From assembly GCA_040004035.1 (NCBI GenBank), contig JAMPLN010000028.1: a stretch of 64,000 nt of DNA. One strand, written 5' to 3'. The stretch comes from Microcoleus vaginatus_C (GTDB lineage: Bacteria > Cyanobacteriota > Cyanobacteriia > Cyanobacteriales > Microcoleaceae). The translations under genes were made by a program, and so were the position numbers. The notes beneath the pieces were generated by a model that saw only the letters and a list, made by a program, of their open reading frames with translations, made no database searches and was not told the DNA's origin. Shown piece after piece: positions 17,138-25,247 of the stretch; position 1 is the stretch's first letter, and each line of letters opens with the position of its first letter.

Positions 17138-18007
17138 ATGAAGAAAGCTCTACTTTTAGTAAACCAGCACTCCCGAAAAGGACAAAAGCTATTATCTCAA
17201 GCCACTGTAGAATTAGAAGCACTCGGTTTTGAGTTAATGGTAGAATCTACTGACCACGCCCACGAACTTCCCGAAACAATTCGGCACTACCAAAATCAAG
17301 TCGAATTAGTAATAATCGGCGGTGGCGACGGCACTCTCAACGCCGCCATAGAAGGTTTGATAGACACCAAGTTACCCTTGGGTATTTTGCCGATGGGAAC
17401 GGCTAACGACCTAGCCCGCACTCTGGGAATTCCTACAGATTTATCAGCAGCTTGTCAAGTAATTGCCAGCGGTAAAGTTCGGCTAATAGACTTGGGTTGG
17501 GTTAACGGCCAACATTTTTTTAATGTTGCGAGTTTGGGATTGAGCGTGCAAATTACCCAGCGGCTGACTAAAAACGTCAAGCAGCGCTGGGGAGTTTTAG
17601 CTTATGCTTTTACTGCTTTGCAGACAATTTTGTCAGCGCGACCGTTTCGAGCAGAAATTAAGGTAAAAAACCAATCTTTTTATGTTAAAACTATTCAAAT
17701 TGCCATTGGCAACGGCCGCTATTACGGAGGTGGCATGACAGTGGCCGAGGATGCCACAATCGACGACAGGCGACTGGATTTGTACAGTTTGGAAACAAAA
17801 AACTGGTGGGAAATCATTGCTTTGCTGCCGGCTATGAAGCAAGGCAATCATACCAGTCGGCCTAACGTTCGCACATTGCAAGCTCAAGAATTTGAGGTTA
17901 ATACTAGCAAACGCCGTCCGATTAATACCGACGGTGAAATCAAAACTTACACGCCTGCAAAATTCCGAGTGATTCCCCAAGCGTTAGCAATTATAGCTCC
18001 TTCATAA
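17138..18007 (+). CDS. Diacylglycerol/lipid kinase family protein (YegS/BmrU type)
   Basis: This protein has 289 residues. The DAGK catalytic domain contains the nucleotide-binding IIGGGDGTLNAAIEGL (about 60-75) and GILPMGTANDLARTLGIP (about 80-97). The C-terminal beta-rich domain follows (IAIGNGRYYGGGMTVAEDATIDD, then RPINTDGE). Such enzymes phosphorylate a lipid with ATP at the membrane face; methylglyoxal synthase is excluded because the fold motifs are those of DAGK. The exact lipid is unknown. A clean 230-bp gap precedes it and four 83-bp repeats follow. Confidence 0.9.
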   Translation: MKKALLLVNQHSRKGQKLLSQATVELEALGFELMVESTDHAHELPETIRHYQNQVELVIIGGGDGTLNAAIEGLIDTKLPLGILPMGTANDLARTLGIPTDLSAACQVIASGKVRLIDLGWVNGQHFFNVASLGLSVQITQRLTKNVKQRWGVLAYAFTALQTILSARPFRAEIKVKNQSFYVKTIQIAIGNGRYYGGGMTVAEDATIDDRRLDLYSLETKNWWEIIALLPAMKQGNHTSRPNVRTLQAQEFEVNTSKRRPINTDGEIKTYTPAKFRVIPQALAIIAPS

Positions 18008-18027
18008 CTCACAACTAAGATAATTAT

Positions 18028-18345
18028 GTTGTGGAACAGGCATCTTGCCTGTTCCTATATTAGCCACTACCAAGATGCCCGTGCCACAATTAATCAATAA
18101 ATTATCTTGTGTTGTGGAACAGGCATCTTGCCTGTTCCTATATTAGCCACTACCAAGATGCCCGTGCCACAATTAATCAATAAATTATCTTGTGTTGTGG
18201 AACAGGCATCTTGCCTGTTCCTATATTAGCCACTACCAAGATGCCCGTGCCACAATTAATCAATAAATTATCTTGTGTTGTGGAACAGGCATCTTGCCTG
18301 TTCCTATATTCGCCACGGCCAAGATGCCCGTGCCACAATTAATTA
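18028..18345. repeat. Four tandem copies of an 83-bp palindromic unit
   Basis: Units begin with GTTGTGGAAC at 18028, 18111, 18194 and 18277, exactly 83 bp apart. The first three are identical over the full period; the fourth differs near its middle (CGCCACGGCC for AGCCACTACC) and at its end. Each unit contains a perfect hairpin, GAACAGGCA-TCT-TGCCTGTTC without its loop being conserved elsewhere, and longer arms TGTGG...GGCATCTTG and CAAGATGCC...CCACA. The array fills the gap between the lipid kinase and the CruP-like gene, both of which end into it. There is no unique spacer, so this is not a CRISPR array. Confidence 0.92.
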
Positions 18346-18346
18346 A

Positions 18347-19912
18347 TTAATAATCGCCTCCAGCGCCATATTGCCACGCTTCAACTAATCGGTGAAAATA
18401 GTATTGCTGCTCCGGCGCTAAATTTTTTACCTGCGGTTCTACGGCTTTTCCCAAAGGCTGCAATCCCGTATAAATTCCTAAATTCACATAATGAACCATC
18501 CAATCGAGCAAGTTAGCTATTCCTACCTGCGGGATAATTTTCATAACTAATCCGGGATGGCTAATTGCTGTTTTAAATAGAGTTTGTGACAAAGCCGGAA
18601 ACAGCACGATATCTTGAAGAAACGGTTTGAGAACCGGTTCTCCCAACTCTTCCATTACCTGAAACACGGCAGCCAAAAGTTGATTGATTTGATTAGGATC
18701 TATTTTTTGATTCATCGCAGCACTCATAGAACGTTGAAACAACCAGGTAACTGATAGATTCGGCTGGTAAGGTTGCAAAAGTGCGAGGGAATTTTTGTTG
18801 AGACTATCGCTTGTCAAAGCTTCCTCAATTCCTAGAGTCAAGCGTTTGAGGTGGCGCACCATTGCGCCGAAACCGCCAAAGCTGAGGGGAGATTGGCTAC
18901 CGCTGCTGTCTCCGACTGGCAGTATGCGATCCCAAGGGGTTTTTAGAGGACTTTGACGATAGCAGGGGAAGAATCCGTAGAGTGCTCTTTGGAATTTTAA
19001 CTGTTCGAGTTCAACGTTTTGATATTGAGGAAGCAAGCGCAAATACTCTTCAAATAATGTTTCTAAACTGAATCTTTCTGTGTCGGCGTCTATGTAGGTA
19101 AATAAGTAGGTGGTGCGGCCGTCTCTGGCTGGAAATGCTTCCCAAAAATATTGGCACTGATTTTGCATTGGGGTGAAGGATGCAAATATGTCGCCGGTGT
19201 CGTTTTTGGGAAATCCTTGAGCGCAACTGCCGACTACTAAACATACGGCGTCGGGTTTTTTCCCTTGTCTTGCTTGGCGGACAATGGGCGAAAAATGTCC
19301 CATTGCGTCTAATAATAATCGGGTTTTAAATAAATTTTTAGCAGGTTGTAAGTCGGTATTTTCCGATTCTACAAGGACTCCATCTGGGTGAATTGTGGCT
19401 GTTTTAAATGGTGTATTTTCAAATAGTTCGCCTCCGGCTTGGAGAAATCGCTGTTTCAAGGTTTCTAGGAGGTAAACTGGGTCTATTCCGATGTTGAGTA
19501 CGTCGCGCACCCAAATGTCTGGGCTGTTGGCCAAGCTAATGCGGGCTGGGTTATATTCGGTGGCTATGGCCTTTTCTATCTCTTCAACAGATAGCAAATT
19601 TAGTTCTAAGAATGCGTCTAATTCTTTGCGAGAAATGTTCCATTCTTGATCGCGGCCTCGCAGGGTGCCGCGTTCGAGCAAGGCTACTCGCCAACCCCGC
19701 ACGGCTAAGGCTGTACCGATTAATATTCCTAGGGTTCCGCCGCCAATAACTATGTCGAAGTCGAGGGTTTCGAGGGGTTGTTGGCTGTGTTTGACTGCTT
19801 GGGGTGCTGGTGCGGTGTTTTGTTTGAGGTTTTCCCAGAGTCGATCGACTTTTCTCAGGCCTCCCAGGGCGTTTGCTGGCAGTTGGGAGAGGATTTGTTC
19901 GGTGAGGGACAT
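18347..19912 (-). CDS. cruP: FAD-dependent oxidoreductase, CruP-type lycopene cyclase family
   Basis: This protein has 521 residues. A Rossmann FAD-binding motif follows a 50-residue lead: FDIVIGGGTLGILIGTALA, then LLERG. The block GRDQEWNISRKELDAFLEL and ATEYNPARI is characteristic of the CruA/CruP branch, and LPVGDSSGSQSPLSFGGFGA is the second FAD contact. The length fits CruP better than CruA, which is longer. CruP proteins are paralogues of the CruA lycopene cyclase; their cyclase activity is reported as weak and a role in limiting carotenoid oxidation has been proposed. The symbol is given on remembered family sequence, so a CruA-like identity cannot be excluded. The stop codon lies in the AT-rich tail of the 83-bp repeat array. 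Confidence 0.75.
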   Translation of the reverse strand: MSLTEQILSQLPANALGGLRKVDRLWENLKQNTAPAPQAVKHSQQPLETLDFDIVIGGGTLGILIGTALAVRGWRVALLERGTLRGRDQEWNISRKELDAFLELNLLSVEEIEKAIATEYNPARISLANSPDIWVRDVLNIGIDPVYLLETLKQRFLQAGGELFENTPFKTATIHPDGVLVESENTDLQPAKNLFKTRLLLDAMGHFSPIVRQARQGKKPDAVCLVVGSCAQGFPKNDTGDIFASFTPMQNQCQYFWEAFPARDGRTTYLFTYIDADTERFSLETLFEEYLRLLPQYQNVELEQLKFQRALYGFFPCYRQSPLKTPWDRILPVGDSSGSQSPLSFGGFGAMVRHLKRLTLGIEEALTSDSLNKNSLALLQPYQPNLSVTWLFQRSMSAAMNQKIDPNQINQLLAAVFQVMEELGEPVLKPFLQDIVLFPALSQTLFKTAISHPGLVMKIIPQVGIANLLDWMVHYVNLGIYTGLQPLGKAVEPQVKNLAPEQQYYFHRLVEAWQYGAGGDY

Positions 19913-20111
19913 CGGGTTTTAGTATTGAACAGTGGTGGATTTTTTATAATTTAGCTTAGATTAACATTTGCGACAGTTTCAGGGCTGACGCATGGAGTGG
20001 CGAGAAACCCGGTTTATACGAATTTTGGGCTTAGTAACGAGAAATCTACGAATCAACCGGGTTTATGAGGTTGGGAGTGCGATCGCCAACGGAGCTTTTA
20101 TAATCATACAG

Positions 20112-20145
20112 AGAAACCCGGTTTCTGAAAAAAAACCGGGTTTCT
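20112..20145. repeat. 13-bp perfect inverted repeat, AGAAACCCGGTTT family
   Basis: AGAAACCCGGTTT at 20112-20124 and AAACCGGGTTTCT at 20133-20145. Single arms of the same family lie at about 20003 and 20057, and a larger version at 62708-62773. It sits downstream of the DUF1830 gene (minus strand) and may also act as its terminator. Confidence 0.7.
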
Positions 20146-20176
20146 ACCTCTGGTTGGTAAGTCTAAGGAATTATCT

Positions 20177-20449
20177 TCAATCAGCCGTGCTTAACTCTTC
20201 AACTCGCAGCCGATCGCACAAAATTCGCTCGCACACAATCGCACCCGTCTCCGCACTCCTGCAAACTTCTAACTGAGCTTCCGGCAGCGCTTCAAACAAA
20301 AAACGTTCCCCCGGAAACACCGTCCGCTCAAAATACCAATTAGGAATATTTGTAATGCGAGCGATTTGCACTTTGCTAGTATTATTAAGATACCAACACA
20401 AAATGCGCGTATGACCTTCGGAAATTACCTGATTTAGTGTCAAATTCAT
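20177..20449 (-). CDS. DUF1830 small protein
   Basis: This 90-residue cyanobacterial protein of unknown function carries the family pattern ILCWYLNNTSKVQIARITNI then PNWYFERTVFPGERFLFEAL. The C-terminal part contains two Cys near ICERILCDRL. There is no signal peptide or membrane segment. ATG 20449 begins the family's conserved N-terminus (MNLTLNQVISEGHTRILC). No operon partner is visible. Confidence 0.85.
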   Translation of the reverse strand: MNLTLNQVISEGHTRILCWYLNNTSKVQIARITNIPNWYFERTVFPGERFLFEALPEAQLEVCRSAETGAIVCERILCDRLRVEELSTAD

Positions 20450-20562
20450 CTTTTTAACTTGTTTGTGCAATTGTGCGAGCGATCGGCGACAGGCCTAAAC
20501 TTAATATAGCAGATTCCCAGTTAAAACACAATTTTTTATACATTTTTTTTACATTGTTTGGG

Positions 20563-20823
20563 TTAATTAATAAATTTTGCCGCGGAAACATCAGCGCCTT
20601 CCACGTATTCCCAAGAAGGTGCAAAAGCTGGCATTGCTAAAGTGCAAGATTTCCATCCTCCCTTAACAGGTGCGTTCAACAATTGACAGTGACCGACTGA
20701 ACCTCTTGCCTGTTGGTAGTGACCGCAAAAATTACACTTGGAAGCCGGATTGCACCCGCGATCGCTAATTACAAGGCAGGGCTGGTTTTGGGTTTGGTTG
20801 CGATCGATAGTTAAAGTGTTCAT
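20563..20823 (-). CDS. Small cysteine-rich conserved protein
   Basis: This protein has 86 residues. Five Cys in C-x5-C-x2-C-x10-C-x14-C spacing lie in the middle (CNPASKCNFCGHYQQ, then GHCQLLNAP, then WKSCTLAMPAF), preceded by one in QPCLVISDRGC. The arrangement and the two His suggest a zinc- or iron-sulfur-binding knuckle, but no family was recognised. It is probably real: codon use is normal, the frame fills the available space and the protein has a compact patterned composition. Confidence 0.7.
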   Translation of the reverse strand: MNTLTIDRNQTQNQPCLVISDRGCNPASKCNFCGHYQQARGSVGHCQLLNAPVKGGWKSCTLAMPAFAPSWEYVEGADVSAAKFIN

Positions 20824-21050
20824 TAAATTACTTTTTAAATGTTCAGTCTTAAGTATGACGGCTGAAGTGCAGTCGTGGCGTCTATCTCAAGGCTTAGTTC
20901 GCCTTTAAGTTTTGTTTAGGGATCGATAGAAAATATATTATTTTTGAGAGGATCAAGCTAGGGAGCAATTGAATTTGCTTCCGATCGCATTGGCGGCCCC
21001 GGCTTTACTGGCGATCGCGCTTGCCGGGGGGTATACTTCCTCAGACAGAG

Positions 21051-22394
21051 CTAATGATCCTCGCCTAACTTGCTGAACAAATCGGCTAAAATTGTATTAG
21101 AAAATAAAAAACCTTCGGGATCGCTCAACCTCAAATTGCCCGAAAGCGGCAGTTTCGCCCCCTCGCCTAAAGTTGCCAGCGCCCTATCCTCCGTCATAAT
21201 TTCCACCCATCCTTGCCGCCAGTAGGGCTGCAAACAATGCCAAATTTTATCAACCGTTTGCTGAGTAAACTTTTCTGTCAGCGCCGACAGGCTAACTCCT
21301 TCTGCTAAACGCAACCCTAGCATCAGCGTTTCTAACAAAACGTCATTTTCTGAGACTTGAAAATTTGGCTCAATTGCTGGGTAAATATCCTGCTGGGTTT
21401 CCCCCCCAATTTGAGGAGTAGCTGGGGAATTGAGGCCAGAGATCGATCGCACCCACTGATAATATTCTTGAGTTTTGCGAGGTCTAGTCAACCTGCGGCC
21501 TTCCACGTAACTCGCCGCCCCCATTCCGAAGCCGTAATAAGGGCGATTTTCCCAATAAACGCGGTTGTGGCGGCACTGATAGCCATCGCGAGCGTAATTA
21601 GAAATTTCGTAATGTTCGTATCCAGCCCCTGTCAGAATTTCCCGCGCTAAACGGTACATTTGAGCAGCGGTTTCATCTGCTGGTAGCGGCTGCGCGCCTG
21701 CTTCAAAGTAGCGCCCGAAAGCAGTTCCCTGCTCAACAATTAAGTCGTAACTCGACAGGTGAGTCGGGGAAATTTCCACTGCCACTTTCAGGGAAGCTTC
21801 CCAGTTTTCTAAAGTTTGGTGTGGCAGTCCCGAAATTAGGTCTAAACTAAAATTGACAATCCCAGCCGATCGCACTATTTCTACTGCTTCAAAAATATCA
21901 GCGACAGAGTGCGATCGCCCGCAAGCTTGCAGCAATTCATCCTGAAAAGCTTGCACTCCCAAACTAACTCGATTTACTCCCGCCGCTGCATATCCCCGCA
22001 ATTGTTCTAAAGTAAACGTACCCGGATCTATTTCTATAGAAATTTCCGCCTCAGCCGCAATCCCAAATTTGCCGTCGAGAGTTTCCAAAATATTGCTCAA
22101 CTGACTCACAGAAAGCAGCGAAGGCGTGCCGCCCCCAAAAAAAACTGTTTTCAGAGATGCGCCTAAATTTTTAGTTTCTTGAATTTCTTGACACAGTACA
22201 GCAACATATTGCATGATAGTGCCGGAATTATCGCCATTTTTGCGATCGCCGACCACAAAAACCGGAAAATCGCAGTAGTAACAGCGACGGCGACAAAAAG
22301 GTATGTGGAGGTAAGCCGAACTAGGAATCCCGGAATTTGTCACTGGCACACTTTTTTTTAATTCCAATGTTAAATAATTAGTGGTAGGGTTCAT
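21051..22394 (-). CDS. hemW: Radical SAM heme chaperone HemW (HemN-like)
   Basis: This protein has 447 residues. The radical SAM cluster motif C-x3-C-x2-C is at Cys34, Cys38 and Cys41 (HIPFCRRRCYYCDF). The next residues are DF, not the C-x-C that marks oxygen-independent coproporphyrinogen oxidase HemN, so HemW is favoured. TVFFGGGTPSLL, EISIEIDPGTF, GVNRVSLGVQAFQ and NFSLDLISGLPHQT are the SAM-binding and barrel motifs. The C-terminal domain has the ISNYARDGYQCRHNRVYW segment typical of HemW. It acts in the cytoplasm in heme delivery. A 9-bp inverted repeat lies 47-81 bp upstream. Confidence 0.88.
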   Translation of the reverse strand: MNPTTNYLTLELKKSVPVTNSGIPSSAYLHIPFCRRRCYYCDFPVFVVGDRKNGDNSGTIMQYVAVLCQEIQETKNLGASLKTVFFGGGTPSLLSVSQLSNILETLDGKFGIAAEAEISIEIDPGTFTLEQLRGYAAAGVNRVSLGVQAFQDELLQACGRSHSVADIFEAVEIVRSAGIVNFSLDLISGLPHQTLENWEASLKVAVEISPTHLSSYDLIVEQGTAFGRYFEAGAQPLPADETAAQMYRLAREILTGAGYEHYEISNYARDGYQCRHNRVYWENRPYYGFGMGAASYVEGRRLTRPRKTQEYYQWVRSISGLNSPATPQIGGETQQDIYPAIEPNFQVSENDVLLETLMLGLRLAEGVSLSALTEKFTQQTVDKIWHCLQPYWRQGWVEIMTEDRALATLGEGAKLPLSGNLRLSDPEGFLFSNTILADLFSKLGEDH

Positions 22395-22440
22395 TACAAC
22401 TCAAGCCAAAAGCGCAACTTCAAATCTAAAGTTTTAATTA

Positions 22441-22475
22441 AACTGTCATGAATAATTATGTATATTATGACAGTT
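22441..22475. promoter_or_regulatory. Inverted repeat upstream of hemW
   Basis: AACTGTCAT at 22441-22449 and ATGACAGTT at 22467-22475 are perfect inverse copies with a 17-base AT-rich centre containing TATA-like steps. The position, 47 bp before the hemW start in a divergent gap, suits an operator. The remaining gap to 22769 has no recognised gene. Confidence 0.45.
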
Positions 22476-22769
22476 TGTTAGTAAAAATGCGCTGCGAACG
22501 ATCGGCTCTTGTAATTTAACCTCGTACCAGTTTCAATCCGTCACAATTGCCGAACAGCCCGCAGGGCGGTTTATTCGCACCTCGTGCCTGCTTTCGGCCC
22601 GGCGTGGTAAATCGTGATCTGCTCGATCGCACATCCCCCAGAGGGTACAACCGCGAAATATAAGTTTATGAGAATCCTTGAGTATATATAGCGATATCCC
22701 ACCAAAGCATGAAAACAAGTATCAGCACTAGAAAGATATAATAGGAATAAATTCATTAACCTAGAACTA

Positions 22770-23849
22770 ATGCTAGACGCAATCATAATAATCTCATTCA
22801 TAATCGCAGGCGGAGGCATCGGCTATTACGGAGTCGAACTCCTGCCGACCGAGCTGCTGGAGCAAGTTACAAATATACAAGGTTTAAGTTCTGTACTAGG
22901 CTCGTTTGGAGCATTAATCGGCTTCGTGATGGGATTAGTGGCTCAAACAACCTATCGACGCTTGGAAAAACAAGTCCGCGATATGCCAGTGGAGATGCTG
23001 CTGACGCGGGCGATCGGCTTAATCATCGGACTGCTAGTAGCAAACTTAATGCTGGCTCCGCTGTTCCTCCTGCCAATTCCCCGCGAGTTCGGTTTCATCA
23101 AACCTCTAGTCGCAGTCTTGGGTAGCGTCATGTTTGGCTTTACAGGCGTCAGTTTGACCGACACCCACGGCCGCGCTTTCTTGCGGCTGATCAACCCCAA
23201 AAGCTTTGACACGGTGTTGGTAGCCGAAGGAACATTTAAACCAGCCTCTGCCAAAGTTGTCGATACTAGCTGCATTATTGACGGCCGGATTGAAAACCTG
23301 TTAGAAACAGGTTTCCTCGAAGGTCAAATTATTATCCCGCAATTCATACTCCAAGAACTGCAACTGATAGCTGATTCCGCCAACGACCAAAAGCGAGTGC
23401 GCGGGCGCCGCGGCTTAGATGTACTCAACCGCATCAAAGAAACATATCCAGAACGGATTCAAATTCACTCGGCTGACTACGAAGATATTGCCACAGTCGA
23501 TGCGAAATTAGTCCGCTTCGCCTTGGATATCGACGGCATTTTACTTACCAACGATTACAACTTATCGAAAGTAGCTACCGTCCAAAAACTGCCGGTTTTG
23601 AATATCAACGATTTGACTCATGCGGTGCGCCCGACTTATTTGCCGGGAGATACGATCGAACTCAAAATCCGCAAAGAAGGCAAAGAACCCTCTCAGGGAA
23701 TCGGTTACTTGGATGACGGCACAATGGTTGTAGTAGAAGCAGGAAGCAGCTATGTCGGCGGCGAAGCCAGAGTCGTAGTCACCAGCGCCCTGCAAACAAG
23801 CGCCGGTCGCATGATATTCGCCCGTCCTCAAGAATCCGTTATTGTTTGA
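22770..23849 (+). CDS. Membrane-anchored PIN/TRAM domain protein (YacL-like)
   Basis: This protein has 359 residues. Four hydrophobic segments lie in the first 135 residues (IIIISFIIAGGGIGYY, GSFGALIGFVMGLVAQ, AIGLIIGLLVANLMLAPLFL, LVAVLGSVMFGFTGV). A PIN nuclease domain begins at KVVDTSCIIDGRI (about 162) with further acids at LQEL and LLTNDYNLSKVA. A TRAM domain is at the end (PGDTIELKIRKEGKEPSQGIGYLDDGTMVVVE, in pieces). PIN domains cut RNA with three or four Asp/Glu; TRAM binds RNA. YacL-type proteins are widely conserved in Gram-positives and cyanobacteria. A small Cys protein gene follows after 12 bp, a likely operon. Confidence 0.88.
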   Translation: MLDAIIIISFIIAGGGIGYYGVELLPTELLEQVTNIQGLSSVLGSFGALIGFVMGLVAQTTYRRLEKQVRDMPVEMLLTRAIGLIIGLLVANLMLAPLFLLPIPREFGFIKPLVAVLGSVMFGFTGVSLTDTHGRAFLRLINPKSFDTVLVAEGTFKPASAKVVDTSCIIDGRIENLLETGFLEGQIIIPQFILQELQLIADSANDQKRVRGRRGLDVLNRIKETYPERIQIHSADYEDIATVDAKLVRFALDIDGILLTNDYNLSKVATVQKLPVLNINDLTHAVRPTYLPGDTIELKIRKEGKEPSQGIGYLDDGTMVVVEAGSSYVGGEARVVVTSALQTSAGRMIFARPQESVIV

Positions 23850-23861
23850 AACTGAGTAAAA

Positions 23862-24047
23862 ATGGCCAGGCCAATCAGAATCAAATATTGCGATCGTTGT
23901 TCCCAATCTGCCCCGACTCTCTACCGCGCCCGGTATGACGAGTCGGGGCAGTGGTTTTTTTTATGTCTTAAATGTTGGGAATCGGTAAGTAAAAACAATC
24001 CTTTTTACTTCTACGGCGGCACTTGGAAAGCCAGCAAGAAAAAATAG
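23862..24047 (+). CDS. Small zinc-ribbon-like protein
   Basis: This protein has 61 residues. It has two pairs of cysteines, CDRC near the start (Cys10, Cys13) and CLKC (about Cys35, Cys38), with about 21 residues between them, a spacing typical of treble-clef or zinc-ribbon folds. The basic tail (TWKASKKK) suggests nucleic-acid contact. The start lies 12 bp after the stop of the PIN/TRAM gene, so the two are very probably co-transcribed and might act together on RNA; that link is inference. Confidence 0.72.
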   Translation: MARPIRIKYCDRCSQSAPTLYRARYDESGQWFFLCLKCWESVSKNNPFYFYGGTWKASKKK

Positions 24048-24142
24048 CAATTACCAGCTTCTTCTTCTTTTCTCTTCCTTCGTGTCCTTAGCGTCTTCGC
24101 GGTTCAATCATATCAATATCAGTGATTCAGGAGTAATTAAAA

Positions 24143-24715
24143 TCAACCAATCTCGATCGCATCTTCATACAATGTCTCTATCGCACACCTAAAATTAACG
24201 CTAGCAAACTGAACGTCTTGCCCTTGACTGTAAGGATAAGGCGCCCACAAACCCTCTGCATTCCGGCGAAAACACTCTACACTAACTCTTTCTTGATTGA
24301 TTAACACATACTCTTGCAAACTTTCAGAAGTGCGGTAATCAGCAAGTTTATCGCCTCTGTCAAAAGCCGCTGTTGTCGTCGATAAAACTTCCACAATTAA
24401 GCGCGGGTAGCGAATGAAATCTTCATCAGCATTTTTGTCTCGTTCATCACAAGTCACCGCGACATCGGGATAATAATAAAAATTTGATGTCTCATTCCGA
24501 ACTTTCATATCTGCCATGTAAGGCATACAACCACTTCCCCGAAGATGGTTTCTCAAAAGTACAGATACGTTCCCCATAATAATGACATGAGGTTTGCTTT
24601 CCCCTGCTTTTGCAGAGATTTTTCCTTGCCTGTACTCGTGTTTTATGGGGCGGACTTTCTCGGCTTCTAAATAGTCTTCGGGGGAGATAGAGGTGCAGCT
24701 TTTACTTGCAGTCAT
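24143..24715 (-). CDS. Uma2 family (DUF820) PD-(D/E)XK-type protein
   Basis: This protein has 190 residues. It opens with SPEDYLEAEKVRPIKHEYRQ, continues with HVIIMGNVSVLLRNHL, then YYPDVAVTCDE (the Asp of the nuclease core) and RLIVEVLSTTTAAFDRGDKL (the Glu-x-Leu/Val pair), then DYRTSESLQEYVLI. Uma2 proteins are abundant in cyanobacteria, often near mobile DNA; cellular function is not known. The gene lies beside a 71-bp repeat (24754-24824). Confidence 0.87.
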   Translation of the reverse strand: MTASKSCTSISPEDYLEAEKVRPIKHEYRQGKISAKAGESKPHVIIMGNVSVLLRNHLRGSGCMPYMADMKVRNETSNFYYYPDVAVTCDERDKNADEDFIRYPRLIVEVLSTTTAAFDRGDKLADYRTSESLQEYVLINQERVSVECFRRNAEGLWAPYPYSQGQDVQFASVNFRCAIETLYEDAIEIG

Positions 24716-24753
24716 CTAAATTTGAGGTTGGTGAGGATTACACAATTATAGCC

Positions 24754-24824
24754 CAATACGCTTGGGTTAGCGCTTTCAGACGAATTTCATTTCACGCATT
24801 TATGAGAGTTCCCGACTTGTGAAA
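24754..24824. repeat. 71-bp direct repeat, copy 1 (left of the MFS gene)
   Basis: Begins CAATACGCTTGGGTTAGCGC and ends GAGTTCCCGACTTGTGAAA. It matches 26559-26629 at 69 of 71 positions in the same orientation. Confidence 0.93.
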
Positions 24825-24982
24825 GGAAATCAGATTATTCTTATCTGAACCGTACTGTTTAATGTGTACGTTTTCTCGCAACACATTCTATTTATGGGGA
24901 AATTGAATGCGATCGCACAGCCATCAAACAAACAACTTTGTGGGATTAAAAGATTTCTGTCAATGCGTAAATCCTAGCTTTG

Positions 24983-25062
24983 TTGATAACCTGAACTAAT
25001 AAGTCTTATAAGAAATTCTGTATCTAAATATACACTTTTTGTATAAATCGTGACATTTGTCA
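24983..25062 (+). promoter_or_regulatory. Candidate promoter and operator palindromes for the MFS gene
   Basis: TTGATA (24983-24988), 18 bases, TATAAG (25007-25012) resembles a group-1 sigma promoter. Just downstream are TATACA-CTTTT-TGTATA (25029-25045) and TGACA-TT-TGTCA (25051-25062), two palindromes placed where a repressor would block transcription. The gene starts at 25248. The remaining parts of the 24825-25247 gap carry nothing recognised. Confidence 0.45.
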
Positions 25063-25247
25063 AGTTATCCTGACATTAAGGGCTATATTCCACAGCTTAG
25101 CTACAAAATTTGTAACCTCCAGAGTTGAGAAGGTACTCCAAGCTTTTACCAGGCTAGGGGCTTTGGTTGTTGGCGTTGGCACTCCAGTTAAGTTCTCAGA
25201 TTTTAGTCGTCTGTGAAATGTGATATGAGTTGAAATCTCTTAAATCC

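Noticed and set aside
18028..18345. Regularly spaced repeats as a CRISPR array
   Set aside because: The 83-bp unit is repeated as a whole; there are no unique spacers and no cas genes nearby.
21051..22394. hemN (oxygen-independent coproporphyrinogen oxidase)
   Set aside because: The motif is C-x3-C-x2-C-D-F and lacks the fourth Cys of HemN.
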